This document shows positions 1 to 12,289 of a stretch of DNA of 64,000 bases, in pieces; position 1 is the stretch's first letter; each line of letters begins with the position of its first letter. The DNA is from Hippophae tibetana (Eukaryota > Streptophyta > Magnoliopsida > Rosales > Elaeagnaceae), in assembly GCA_037013495.1 (NCBI GenBank), contig CM072805.1:26232669-26296668 (forward strand), given 5' to 3'. The notes beneath the pieces are model-generated. The model saw nothing but the letters and a program-made list of their open reading frames with translations. It had not been told where the DNA came from and did no database searches. The position numbers were made by a program, and so were the translations under genes.

Positions 1-28
1 TTTGAAATATTTTGTAATGAATATACAG

Positions 29-776
29 GTGAACGACTTCGTTTGCTTGTCAGATTATGCCTATAGCAGTAATCAAATATTGATAACAGAGAAGGCAATT
101 TTAGAGAAGTTGGAGTGGTATTTGACAGTTCCTACACCATATGTGTTTCTAGTTAGATATATCAAAGCTTCTGTGTCACCTGACCAAGAGGTACTAGTTT
201 ACTAGGTTAGTGATTCTTATTAAAATATATATCTCAGTGATGTATTCAAAGTAACTATATCGCTGTAATGTAGATGGAGAATATGGTGTTCTTCCTAGCT
301 GAACTAGGTATCATGCATTATGCAACGGCAGTTTGTGACTGCCCATCAAGGATTGCTGCTGCTTCTGTCTACGCTGCTAGATGTACCCTAAACAAGAAAC
401 CATTCTGGAGTGAAACCTTAAAGCACCATACGGGCTACTCTGAAGAACAATTAAGGTGATCATCTCTGTTCTCTGTAGCTGCAATTTAATGACACCAACA
501 CTCGTACTTCAACCCCTGTTCTCTATAGCAGCAATTTAATGACACCAACATTTGTACTTCATATACTACTTTTTAGCACTGGTCTGACACTAGGAATTCT
601 GTATTTACAAATTTCAATATGTTTTGTTGTTATGAGACAGGGGTTGTGCAAAGCTCTTAGTTGAGTTTCATTCAGCTGCTGCAGATGGAAAATTGAAGGC
701 TGCGTATAGGAAGTTTTCCAAACCTGAATTTTTTGCCGTTGCTTGTTTCACTCCGGCCAAAAGCCTGCAGGCATAA
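29..776 (+). CDS. CYCB1: B1-type mitotic cyclin, C-terminal part (three exons, 5' end outside window)
   Basis: Partial gene for a G2/M cyclin, the regulatory partner of a cyclin-dependent kinase at entry into mitosis. Exons 29-192, 274-455 and 641-776 join in frame through GT-AG introns and end at a TAA at 774-776. The first begins at VNDFVCLSD and carries KLEW and LTVPTPYVFLVR (end of cyclin box 1). The second carries FLAELGIMHYAT and the SRIAAASVYAAR helix of the C-terminal cyclin fold. The last gives AKLLVEFHSAA and ends KSLQA. The destruction box and first cyclin-fold helices lie upstream of the window. From family knowledge the residue after QLR is usually Asp, here Gly. The intron at 456-640 holds a 50-bp tandem duplication. 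Placement in B1 rather than B2 rests on remembered motifs. No frame damage is seen, so the gene is probably functional. Confidence 0.88.
466..565. repeat. Tandem duplication, 2 x 50 bp, in cyclin intron
   Basis: Two adjacent copies (466-515 and 516-565) both start CTGTTCTCT and share GCAATTTAATGACACCAACA. They differ at a handful of bases, so the duplication is not brand new. It lies wholly inside the last cyclin intron. Confidence 0.85.
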
Positions 777-840
777 ATGAAGCAGTTGATATTTTGACAA
801 GGATGAGTTTTAGATATATCCCAATAGGCTGCTGCTAGTT

Positions 841-1320
841 ACCCCAAGAAGGATGTCTATCAATGTTGATTTGTATAGAGAAACTTGGGTCAGAAATGAA
901 AGTACATAAAACTGTTGTTTTTGTTGCTATTTTATTGCATTAAAATTGAGAATAGACAACAATTTATGCGTTGATCAGGCATATTGCCAAAGTTCAACCT
1001 TACAATAAAAATTAAAAAATTTCAAGCATGTATTTTATGTATTCTTTACTTGAATACATACACAATTTTGACGGTTGTGTACCCCAAGAAGGATGTCTAT
1101 CAATGTTGATTTGTATAGAGAAACTTGGGTCAGAAATGAAAGTACATAAAACTGTTGTTTTTGTTGTTATTTTATTGCATTAAAATTGAGAATAGACAAC
1201 AATTTATGCGTTGATCAGGCATATTGCCAAAGTTCAACCTTACAATAAAAATTAAAAAATTTCAAGCATGTATTTTATGTATTCTTTACTTGAATACATA
1301 CACAATTTTGACGGTTGTGT
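841..1320. repeat. Near-perfect tandem duplication, 2 x 240 bp
   Basis: Bases 841-1080 and 1081-1320 are the same except for one base (C at 928 against T at 1168). The copies abut with no spacer, between the cyclin stop codon and the end of the convergent WD40 gene. The near identity means a very recent duplication or an assembly artefact. Nothing inside looks coding. The rest of 777-1534 shows no gene and probably holds the 3' ends of both transcripts. Confidence 0.95.
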
Positions 1321-1534
1321 TCTTGTGTACTGGTGAGATGACATATTCACTTGCCACACTTTAAGGAGCTTGGACTCCCACCAATAGTCTCAACATGCCT
1401 TGAAGAGTTACATCAGTACAGCTAAAAACACAATTGCTACCTAGCAGAGATTAAGCTTAAAATATTGGTGAAGACAGGAAAGAGAGAACAACAATATGGA
1501 ACTTGCCCCCAGTTTCAACCGATGCTTGTCTAAA

Positions 1535-4500
1535 CTAATCTGCGCCTTTACAGGTTTCGAGCCTTTGGGAAATCATGAGCAAAGACGAATGCTGAATCAA
1601 AAAGGTATTAATATTAGTATCTGGTTCAATAACATCATACATGGTAAGAATTTGCTTAAAGCCACAAACAAACCTTTGTTCCAGCAACAATGGTACCATT
1701 GAGGGGATGAACAGCACATGCAATGACACCATCAGATGATGGGACAAACCTGTTCCCCTTTTCAACTTGTGCCCCAGATAAACTTGATACATCCTCACTT
1801 GAACCACAAAATGCAGACTAGCAGTTAAATAAAGGATGAAATGTGGGAAAGTTCAGCAGTATAGAGTTTTACTGCATTCTCTCATTGTAAACATAATTAA
1901 ACCAGTGGTTAGCTTAATTTAACATGGTGCAAGTTGCTGCACATTAGCTCATGCTAACTAAGAATTAGGTTTTAAAGGCCAAATGATAATTACTGGAAAT
2001 TTATTAGAAGACCAATGTTCCAAACCAGTAACTATCAAATACAAAGAATAAAATTGAGCACAACAAAACCAGTCACCATTACGAGAGTATTTTAAAGAAA
2101 CTATATTCATTTTGAAGGTGGAATGAGTGCTTCCCACAAACAGGCCAGTCATTTTATCAAGAGCACTTTGTTTATAACAGTAATATCATCCAAGTCAACT
2201 TGTAACTTTGAGCATTTCAAAGGTAATACCTCGAAAAACCAAATGATAAGAAAATAAAAAATTTACAATCATAAGAGTTAAGAAGTATCACAGTATAAAA
2301 CAATTAGTACTCCTTACTTGAAGTCCACATGGCTGGGAGACTTGGGATCAGGATAGAAATCCAGAAGATATATGCCATTGTCAGATGATGATCCAACCAC
2401 ATAGATCTGCTCTAGGAAAACAAAAGAAAGGTGATGTTCAAGGATCAAGGTTTAACCAAATTAAAGACTAAATGCTATTTGCTATTTAGCGCTTCACATG
2501 GTTTAAAATTTTATTCCAAATTCTATAGGATTGTAATTCTCTTCCTTAGGCCGTTACAGTCCCAACAATAAAAGAAAAGGCTGCTCTATAAGCAATTTGA
2601 AGATATGAGTGGACAGAAGAAACTGATGGATTCACAACTAAGACTTCATAGAATTGCTTTACACCAAGAAGAAAATGGAAACAGAGCAAGTTCTTACAGA
2701 GTTCATAGGCAGCCAAGATGGTTTTCTCAAACATAATAGATCAGTGGAGCTGTTGGATTCATTTCTGCTCCATCCAAATTAACAGGAAACAAACTTAGTT
2801 TTGTTAAAAAAATTAGCTAATTCCCAACCTATGATTTATTTTGGTGGGACTTACAGCCAAGCCGGTGGAGGACAATGAATATGCGAAACTCTAAGGTTAT
2901 ATATATCCAAAACACCTGACCTACATAAAGGTAATAAAAAAAAGTCATTGTTAGAGTAACACTCCACCCCCAACCAAAACCCCAAAAAAAGTTGATACTT
3001 AATGGCTATGCAGAAAACCTTGTTTTCTTTTACCAGATCTAAGAACAAAAGATTAGGTAAATACATAAGAGATTTTCCCATATGTTAAAGAAACCATTAT
3101 TAAGACTACAAAGAGAGACTTTCAGGCTTACCAACCATCATCAAGATGAAATGCCAGTTGATACGGACAATATGGATTAAAACTGATAGAGTGTATTTCC
3201 TTTTCAACAATATCTGACTGCGCCTGCATAATATTAACTTGTAAAATACAATAGTAAATATGAGTAATTAGATATGACGTTCAAGAACATCAATATATCA
3301 CATAGTACATAATGGTAAATACCTTCAGAGGCCCAATTTTCTCCAGCAATGATGCTAACTTTAATGATGTGATAGGTGGAAGACATTTCTGAATAAACAA
3401 AAAAGTGTAAGAAGTTTGGTACTAAACTTATATCCACCAGTATGCAAGTCAGCATTTTAAAATCCAAGATATTAATTCAATCAACAACACATAAATGGAT
3501 CAAACCACCCAGCCGACAAGGATGCTAACTTATAACCAACTTAATAGAAACGATGTACTTGAACAATTCTATCGAGATTGTTACTTGAAACATCAATACT
3601 TATTCTAGCCTTCTAGGCTGATTGCTGTGCTGGTTTTTTTTCATGTATCTAATATTTGATGGAAGCATAAAGAATGTAGTTACCTCCTTATGGCTTTGAA
3701 AGGCAGAAGATGTTCTTCCTCCACGTTGATCCCACATGTAAATAGATCCTTGCTTACTGGCTCCCCAAATTATCTAACATGTACAATTACAGTTGTTAAG
3801 CACCTTTAAGAATTAAAATTTCATTGTTTACAGAAATTATTCCTAGAAATTTTTTGGAGAAATGCATACAAATTTTCTTCCGGACCAAAAAAAGAAAACA
3901 TTGTACGTTGTTAGGGTCATAAGAATGAAGAAATTCTACAAAATCAAGGTAAATAGCAAACAAGTTTAAGGGAAGATGCTTCCAAACCCAGGAACTAGTT
4001 GAAGCTTAAAAGATTTTATACTCTGGCTTGTACCTAAATCGTTGAGGCTAGTAGATCTGATGTCAGAAGTTGTTCAAGTAGAAGGTTTAGATATAAAACA
4101 AGGGAAACTACCCTCATCTACAGTTTCTGTTCTATGCATCAAGTGTTCTCCCGTGAAACCTGCTCATTTTGTTTCACAAATGGATCCTAGTAAAAAGGCA
4201 AGAATTATCACAATCATCAAAATGGCGGAAAAATTACCAGATCTAAGTATGTGGGAGGACTTATGACCACATATTTTATCACGCCATTCCTTAACCGATG
4301 AAAATCAAGGATCATCACCAAAAAGCCACGTTTCAATTGAGCCTATTATTCAAAGAGTCACTTATTGGCTCATTTACAAATTGTTTGAACGTGAGCTTGA
4401 AGTGTTGGGTTGCTTGGGCTTGTGCTGAGCACAATAAATGACCAAAGTAAAATTCCAACTTGGAAAGTGTCATTGAGCAACTTTCACCTTTTTAGTGATA

Positions 4501-7500
4501 TATTTGGCATTCAATATCCAATAGAGGTGATTCAAGTTGCGTTGAAAAGCTAACTTAATGGGGTACATTAATTAAAGAAATACAAATTTTCAAATTTGGA
4601 ATATTAGTTAGGTCAAAATGGACTCATAAATTGCAACCATAAATTTGGGAAAATTTAGTTTCCATTTTTTGTTAGGGATTTTTATTCCGTTTCTATTAAG
4701 GAGTGTGTAAGCCATTAGTTTTTAGGATTTAATTAATTTTCAAGAATTATATTTACGTTTTTATATTTACTTTATTAACTAAGGTTTTTACTTCCTATAT
4801 ATACTTATTAGGAAAAATATTGTTTGAGATTTGTCCTCTTTTCGTTCTTAATTGAACATTTTTAGAACTTATCAAGGCTTACGGAACCTTGTAGCATTTA
4901 ATAGCTTATCAAAATTTAGGAAACCTTATGGCACTGCCTATCCCACAGTCTGCATTCAAGCTGCTTGGGACAGTTTTACTCAACTTGTTATGGGGTTTCA
5001 AGACTATGATCTTTTGCATTCATATTGCTTAGTTTCTCGTGGGTTTTCAATGCTAGTCCTTTCGGGATTTGTATCATTCACTATTAGAGCATGGTTCTTT
5101 ATTTATCATTTTTTTTCCTTTGATTTGTTTGTAAAATTTTGTTCTTGTTACATTAAAAAAAACCGTAGAACAAAAAGTAGAGAGAAAAATTATGTTGATG
5201 TTTCAAAAAAAAAGAAGGAACAAATCTAAAAGAATGAAAAAAAAAACAAATTAAGATAAAAAGGAAAAACCAAAAAGAAAGATCTGATGAAAAAATTCTG
5301 AAAAAAGGAAGAAAAAAAGGAGAATTTCTGGCTAAATTCTTGGTATTTGAAATTTTGCTAAGATCTTGTGCTACGAAAGTACCCATAAAAATCAGATTTT
5401 GTCCCAAGATTTTCTTTTATTTGTTTCCTTAATTGTATCCAAATTTCGTGCAATTATAACTTTCCTTTGCTGCCAAAATTTATTTTTTCATCATTTGGCA
5501 TTTACAATGTAAGTCATTCAACAACACTTTAGGAGACAAAATATAGGATTGGGTGACATGAGGGACCGGATGGACACATTAGGAGCTAACTTGCAAAAAA
5601 GGTTTTCCAAAAGAGTTATTATTTGGTTAGATGTGATGCTTGAAGAATTAAACTACCGTAAAAAAATATAAACAAGGAGGTAAAATTATTTATAAAAAAG
5701 AGTGAGCAAAAGAAAGAAATGAAGTTAAAAAGGAAAAGTGATATAAAAAAAGAGAAGTGATAAGGATAATGAAAAATAAGAGTTGATTTTATATAACATG
5801 TTGATTTTATTATAATCGAACAATACATTGAAGCCATAAGTGTCAAACACATGCTTTATTCTATACTGGGGCCATCAAGTTCAACTAAGCCAAAAAAGAT
5901 TTTAATGAATATGCATTTGAATCATCCTTCGTGACAAAGGCAAAGGCAATCCCCTATATTACAATGAAGATTCAAGAGTGAATCTTTTTAAAAAAAGGAA
6001 AATGATAACAATCAAAGAGTATCATCAAAGAACCACTTTTTAATTGGGCCTATTATTCAAAGAATCATTTAATGAGCTCATTTAAAAGTTGGATGTGTGC
6101 TACAAGTGTTGGGTTGCTTGGCGTGGAGCACAAGAAATGACCAAAGTAAAATTCCAACTTAAAAAGTGTCATCGAGCAACTGTCACCTTTATGACAATAT
6201 CTTTGGCGATGGAGGTGATTCAAGTTGCGTTGGAAAGCTGACTTCATGGGACACATTAACTAAAGAAGTACAAATTTTCAAATTTGGAATATTACTAGGT
6301 CAAAATGGATTCATAAATTGCGGTCAAAATTCTCGGAAAATTTAGTTTTATTTTTTGTTAGGGATTTTTATTCCTTCTATTAGAGAGTGCAAGCCATTAG
6401 TTTCGAGAATTTTAACAAAAAGTTGAAAGTTTTAAGCTTTTGTGTGTTTCTAACAAAAAATAGACTTATTAAAGGTTGGTACCCTTTATGACGTTCTTAT
6501 ACCAAGGTTCATGGCTCAATAATAGCCATCGGATCAAGGTCTTACCATTCTTATACTAAGTTTCTTGGCTCTTTATAGCCAATGGGTCGATATCTTATCC
6601 AAAATCTGTTCTTTTAGCTTTTCTAGGGTTCAAATCAAACTTGTTCGTAGGTTCAAAGGTTTCTACCTTTCAGGTTCACAACATTAACTCAAAACCACTT
6701 CATAAGGCCCTAAATATGGTCTGAATAAGTAGACCGACCTTGTCCATAAGCATACTAAGATTTTACTTCATGTCCTCGAAATTTAATAAATAAAAATATT
6801 TGTTATATTTTTGAAGTAATGACTGTAAGCTAAATGATTAACAAGATGCAGCCAAGTTCTCATAAAGTTCTAAATAAAGTATAGCAAAGGCAAAAGTGGT
6901 TTAGTTACCGACCTGGTTTTCAAAATTTAGCTGGATACTATTAAGGCTGGAGCAGGAGTTAGTAGCAAGTTCTAGACAAGGAAATGTACCCACTCTTCTG
7001 TCCCATACATTAACTACACCATATGTGTCACATGCAAGAAACCTATCAAATTCATTATTTGAGGAAAATAGTTAAGACCAATTCATAGCTCTTTACCATG
7101 TGATAAAAGAGTAACCAGACAATATTTTAAAGCATTCTAGATAGTGAGGACATTGTGTAACATGATGCAATAGCTAAAAACTGAAGAGCTAGCACAGTTC
7201 AGTATTACCTGCAGTGAACTACAATCTGAACAGTTCATGATATTAAGATTCTAAGGCTTTTCATCTAATCGCTACTTATGTATATCCAATAACTATATAT
7301 ATTCCTCCATTAGAAAATTACATTTAATGCTAGACATACTGAGGTACTTTCGACTAAACTAACCTTGAATCGTCATTGGAAGTAAAAGCTATATCAGAAA
7401 GGCCTTTATGAATGTTAGACCCATGGAGAGAGATAGTAGGTCTTGTTCTTAATACCTGCGGTGATAACAATGAAAGAAAATTACAAGTGCATATTGTTGT

Positions 7501-9904
7501 AAGCCCGTAAGAAACTACAGTCAAAAGTTCAATGATGATTTGATAATATAAGACAATTGGAGAATAGAATTCAAAATGTGAGGCAACACGTTGAAGGCAC
7601 TGATCTTTAAGAGTTACGAGTAGGCAAGGTATGATAAAATGACATCATAAATGTATCATGTGCATGTGTTGAGTCTATGTGTGAAGTTTCTTTGAATTCT
7701 GGGAAGCAAAGAATAAATGCACTTCACTGAATAGCTAACAGGAAAATGAACCCAAAAAGGAGGGAAGAAGAAAAGAGAAAAAATAGTAGTGCAATGGAAT
7801 TGCACTGTGAATGTGAATACCATCAATGAATACAAATACTTATAGAATGAAAACAGAATGCACAGAAAAAACATAAATAAATAATGGCAAACAATACTTA
7901 CTAGTGATGGTTTGGAAGAGACGTAACCAATGTCAAAAACAAGTAATTCATTACTTCTTGTTGAAGTGCAAACAACCTGTGATAATCATAAACATGCATT
8001 AAGGTCACTGTATATGCAAGAATAAAAATACTAAAATAACTCAATAGCCACTACAAGACATTACAAATTAGAAAAGTTTGATTGTTTGTTAAACCAGGAG
8101 CACAACATAATTGCACCAATCTTCCGATCAGTAGGACGAAAAAGAACTGAGAAAATGATCAAGCACATTCCCAGTCCTACCACCTTTCACATTTTATAAC
8201 TGAGAAAATTAGTAAATGACTAGATGCAAAAACGTAATATTTTATAAATTATTCTTTCCAACTAAACAGATCAACATGGATGGGATGGGCGGTGCTTCTC
8301 CCCCCGCGTGGGGTGAAAAAAAAATGTTTTCTTTTCTAATGGGATTGCAATCCTCTTTTTAAGTATTAGTGAAGTGAAAGGATTCCATTTTGCCAAACCA
8401 TTCCCCACTCTTCTTCCCATGCAAAAACAACCACAATAATATGGATCATGAGGAGCCTAGACCAACCACTTCCATTATTAGTTATCTATATTCTACATAA
8501 TCCATAAGAACATATATGATGTTCTTACTGAACCTCCACCTCATCTTGGTTAGCTGGATTCCATTGGACAGAGTCAAGCCTTCTATTTAAAGACAGGTGC
8601 AGGACAATCTTTGCTTCATGTTCTTCCATGGCTGAAAAAATTGAGGAAAATAAAGTTATATTATAAATGTTCTGCGAGCAACGCTTGGATTAAAAGTTGG
8701 TAAAAGCAGAACACCCCCCCCCCCCCCCCCCGTTCTCCTCTCTCTTCATAAGAAATTTGACTGCATTTAGATCACAACGAAAACAGATCAGGCAGAGGAA
8801 ATACTTCCGAGTTGATATAAGACAAAAAAGGAATTGTAATTGGAAAATGTAAAGTTCATATCTTTTTAACAATTTTGGACAACATAGGCAAAGTTTGACG
8901 TTCAAGTATAAAAAATGTACTTACAGCCTGGTTTATTACTCTGGCAGTGAACAGTTTCAAAGTCATGCACCGTTAAGCATCCTGATCTTGTTACAGACAC
9001 CAGGTATATTCCCTGGTAACAAGTTTACAAAGGAGAAGAAGATTACCTTTTGAAGAGTATACACGGTGAAACAAAAAGGTAAAAATGACAATGATATAGG
9101 ACTGACCTTGTTGTCAAAGTTCAGAGCAGAAACTCCCAACCTGGAAAAGAGAAGAGTATTAATCCGTAAGAGGACCATAACTCATCAGTCATTGTAAAAT
9201 GATTTAAACTATAAACATATGAGACTTTTTTTTTGGGGTCAAATATACGACTAATGTTGTCAGCCAAGTAAATGGGCAATCAATTTGTAGCCCAAGCTAG
9301 CATCAATGAAATTGAGCAATTTTCCTAAGCTGTGAAGTGAAACAATGTGAAAATGAAAATGGACTAACTTTGAAGTAGAAAAGTCTCGAACAAAGTACGG
9401 ACCATCAGTAACCCAATTCACCTGTAAATTAAACATCAATGAATCACCACCGCAAACAAAATCCGGGTCGATTAGCAAAAAGAACAAACCTGGGTATGGT
9501 TTGTAAATTACTTACATGGGTCAGGCAAGGAGCGCCATCGATGTGATAAAGATGAGGAAATGCACCAATCTAGTTCAAACGAGTGCAAAAAAAATTCAGG
9601 TTTTAACCCAAAAAAAAGAAAGAGTAGAGTGCAATAGTAAAAAGACAAAGAAGCTTAACCTCGGAATAGGATTGCGTAAGCAAACCAGAAAGCGAGTGAC
9701 GATATCCGGGCTGAAATCTGCCGTTCAATTCGATGAAGCTTCGACTCCATTGGGGCCTGAAAATTAGTACGCTTTTCAGAGTAAACACATACCTTTTATT
9801 CCTTTATTACAGATTATTCGAAACACAAAAATGGGAAGCTAGTACCTTCGAATGGGTTTAGGATTTTCAAATGGGCGTTCCAGAGGAACCACGTACTTGT
9901 CCAT
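1535..9904 (-). CDS. WD40-repeat protein with two DWD-like boxes (18 exons, 474 aa)
   Basis: I do not recognise the named family. Exons, 5' to 3': 9904-9846, 9756-9660, 9569-9516, 9421-9369, 9140-9107, 9012-8925, 8631-8540, 7976-7902, 7455-7364, 7042-6913, 3773-3684, 3388-3323, 3223-3132, 2920-2855, 2764-2698, 2406-2318, 1797-1674, 1591-1535. They total 1425 nt without a stop, and nearly all borders are GT-AG. The protein starts MDKYVVPLERPF and ends TCKGAD. WD40 blades are seen as LTVHDFE, LLVFDIG, VNVWDRR and IYMWDQR, so it should form a propeller that binds protein partners. FLACDTYGVVNVWDRR (216-231) and the stretch ending WDQR (259-275) fit the DWD box of DDB1-CUL4 substrate receptors; that role is inference. 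Intron 10 (3774-6912) is long because an old LTR element sits in it. The last two exons are the least certain. Confidence 0.85.
4299..5078 (+). repeat. Left LTR of the intronic LTR element
   Basis: Starts TGAAAATCAAGG and ends just before a degenerate primer-binding site. The first 420 bp match 6003-6402. The right border is inferred from the primer site. Confidence 0.5.
6003..6402 (+). repeat. Right LTR fragment of the intronic LTR element
   Basis: Matches the first part of 4299-5078. It is preceded by AAAAAAAGGAAAA, a plausible polypurine tract. Similarity stops near 6402, so the right part is missing. Confidence 0.55.
6494..6601. repeat. Imperfect tandem repeat, 2 x 54 bp
   Basis: Units 6494-6547 and 6548-6601 both open TTCTTATAC and share TAGCCA followed by a GG(G)TC-containing tail. 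They are diverged at about one base in five. The repeat sits in WD40 intron 10, just right of the LTR fossil. Confidence 0.6.
8714..8731. repeat. Run of 18 cytosines in a WD40 intron
   Basis: Uninterrupted C18 on the plus strand, which is G18 in the pre-mRNA of the WD40 gene, within the intron between exons 6 and 7. Such runs slip easily in replication and in sequencing. Confidence 0.95.
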
Positions 9905-10869
9905 CACAACCTAATCAGATAGCAAAAATCATGAGTTTCGGATTTGCATTTTGGTGATGGTAAATTGCTTAGGATCCCATAGAACGAGATCGGTTTGGCG
10001 CGACTGTCTATTTCCCGCCACTGTGAAGTATTAAAGTATTTAGCCATAAAAATAATATCTTTTATATTCTTCCCTTCAACTTTTTTTAAATACATAGTAT
10101 TATTTTATTTTTTATACTAATTAAAATTAAAATATGATTATAATATTATTTTTATGTTTTATACATACAACATATAAGTTTAATTATAAATATATCTAAA
10201 ATGTTTATTTAGTTATAATTATACTTACAACGTAAATATAAAAACATAACTAATGTTAAACATGTTTAAATTTATAATTATACTCATAATGTATGAATAA
10301 CGATAAAAACATGTTAAATGTTAGAGATTTTTTTTGTCGTTATCCATATGTTGTAAATATAATTACAACTAAGTTAAAATCTTATAAATATTTACAACTA
10401 ATATTATACGTTATATGCATAAAACATAATTAACCTTATTTTTATTATTATAAATTTTAGTGATTATTTTTCATAATTTTTCAAATTAAAATAATATTAA
10501 ATAAACCCACAAATATTCTCATATATTATTTATTTGCTTGCTAGTCTCATTGTCAAATTTTTTTCTTTTTTAAATATTCAAGTTAATTTTTTTAAAATAA
10601 TTACAATACTTATACATCTCTATCGAATACTTGAACCTATATTTTAAATGTTCAAGTAAATTATATTTCATTAGTCAAATCTTTGTTTGCAAAAATAATA
10701 GTATATATCTCAATCAACTTAATAGAAGAGAATTTCAAACAAAACTAAAAACATAAATTTGAATCTTAAGCATTTGAGGTTTTTTTTACATATAATACCA
10801 ACTATTAAGCTTTTGAATTTGATGGAAAACATGAGGTTTTTCTTTTCTTTCTAAAAATGGGAAACATGA
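9905..10869. other. AT-rich spacer upstream of the WD40 gene, with an inverted repeat
   Basis: No gene is seen. Arms at about 10272-10307 and 10332-10369 are imperfect reverse complements (TTATAATTATA...AATAACGATAAAAA against its counterpart). A related direct copy lies near 10208-10250. This could be a decayed MITE or simple AT-rich repeats. The first 100-200 bp after 9904 should hold the WD40 promoter and 5' leader; no clear TATA box was picked. Confidence 0.5.
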
Positions 10870-11984
10870 GGTTACGAAACTAACAGTTCATTTAATAATG
10901 AAGTAATCCAAACAAGCTTTGAGATAGTATCAACAAGAGCTAAATGTTTGATCTTGAAATGATATATTTTTTTTAAAGATTCACATAACATGATTGGATC
11001 CAAGAAAAACAATAATATCAAAAGTAGATTTACGATTATCAAGGTTTGACCTTCGATCAACATCATAAAAAACATGAATTTAATAATGATAAGATGATTT
11101 AAACATTAAACCATGCATGGAGTCCATCTCAAATATCTTAATATTCTTTTCATAACATCCTAACAAGGAACAAGTTAATTGGACACAAATTGAAACACAT
11201 TGTTAACATTATAAGAAATATTAGGTCTTGTGATTGTAATGTGTTGTAATGCATCAACTATAAGTCTATAAAAAGATGGGTTAAGTAAGGAATCACCAAT
11301 ATGGGCAGAGAATGGAAAGTTTTTTGGTTATTGAAGAAGCAATTGATGTATAATGCTACATATGTACTCGATAAAGTAATTAAAACATGTATCTACTTTG
11401 ATTTAGGAGTAAAACACCATTAAGAAGTATAGTGACCTTAATGCCTAAGAAATAATTTAATGTCCCAAGATATTTTCATGCAAACTGAGTATGAAGAACA
11501 TGAATCATATTTCTAACCTCATCATTGTTACTTTCAATAATTATAATGTCATTCATATAGACTAGAAGAAAAAATTGAGAGCTTGAGATTGTCTTGATGA
11601 ATAGAAAACCACCAACTAGTGACTTTGAAACCCTATTTGCACAAGTGTTGTAGCCAAAGTATCATACTAGGCTTTGGGTGCCTATTTCAAGCCATAAATG
11701 GCTATATTCAATTTTCAAACAAAATGAGGATGAATTGGATCTTCAAAACTTGGAAAATATTCTATGTATACTTCCTATTAAAGATTATCATTTAAGAAAA
11801 TATTGTTTATCTTAACTAGTATATATTCCACTTCCTAAAGATAAAAATTATGATAACTATTCTTATTGTGACTTGTTTCACAATTTGACTAAAAGTTCTA
11901 GTAAAATCAAAACCATATCTTTGATAATTCCCTTTCACCACTAGTCTTGACTTCTTCCTATCTAGCTAACCATTAGGAAGTTTC
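10870..11984 (-). mobile_element. Old Ty1-copia remnant, reverse transcriptase/RNase H part
   Basis: Read on the minus strand, this gives copia RNase H-like DxRKST and AEYRALADT-type blocks (about 10880-11080), a YVDD-type region (about 11555) and an IYGLK-type block (about 11700). It is heavily broken, with many damaged sites, and no LTRs are recognised. It is the 3' half of the same element as 17214-18240; the two were separated by the younger copia at 11988-17213. Confidence 0.75.
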
Positions 11985-11987
11985 TAT

Positions 11988-12277
11988 TGACGCAGTTTCC
12001 AAGAGGTCATCCCTTAAAACGCTGGGAATGTACTGGGAGCAGCAGACAGCCTCCTTGGAACCAGAAAACAAACAACACAAAAGTTGTAGTGCACCTTCTC
12101 CATGATATGCTGCATATGCTTCATATGCTGATATACTTGCAGATGAGATTGATGCTCATCTATAAGATCTTATGAGTGAAAAATATTTTGTAACAGAAAT
12201 TCATTAAATAAAACAAGGGAGGGAAGGGAGATTCCGGGAGTGCTTGTGTTCTTTATGTTTCTGTTGATTTTGTGTCA
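11988..12277 (+). repeat. 5' LTR of the 11988-17213 copia
   Basis: Starts TGACGCAG and ends TTTGTGTCA, directly followed by the primer site. It is 290 bp and carries a 9-bp duplication (CTTCATATG) absent from the 3' LTR. Confidence 0.92.
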
Positions 12278-12289
12278 TGGTATCAGAGC
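12278..12289 (+). promoter_or_regulatory. Primer-binding site (initiator-Met tRNA)
   Basis: TGGTATCAGAGC directly abuts the end of the 5' LTR, the usual priming site of plant copia elements. Confidence 0.93.

Larger units (their letters stand above)
4299..6402 (+). mobile_element. Old, internally deleted LTR retroelement in WD40 intron 10
   Basis: Two direct repeats, 4299-about 4720 and 6003-6402, share long blocks such as GACCAAAGTAAAATTCCAAC and GATTCAAGTTGCGTTG at roughly 85% identity by eye. Both start TGA, and the right one follows an A/G-rich tract typical of a polypurine tract. The left repeat continues to about 5078, with a TATATATA motif near 4795, and is followed by a degenerate initiator-Met tRNA primer site (about 5079-5090). 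I read this as a left LTR of about 780 bp, a short A/G-rich interior with no recognisable pol, and a truncated right LTR. It is an old, non-autonomous or heavily decayed fossil. Superfamily is not clear. It lies antisense to the host gene, and the host exons on both sides stay in phase. Confidence 0.6.

Noticed and set aside
4042-4266. 74-codon plus-strand frame just left of the intronic LTR fossil
   Set aside because: It reads smoothly (DPSKKARIITIIKMAEKLPDL) but matches nothing I know and lies in a WD40 intron. Kept out as unsupported.
4852-5407. Overlapping frames of 125 and 84 codons near 5.2 kb
   Set aside because: They fall in the LTR fossil. The second is Phe-rich only because the DNA is A/G-rich; no domain is seen.
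9904-10095. Minus-strand 63-codon frame ending next to the WD40 start
   Set aside because: It stops directly at the WD40 ATG region, and no splice link or family resemblance supports it.
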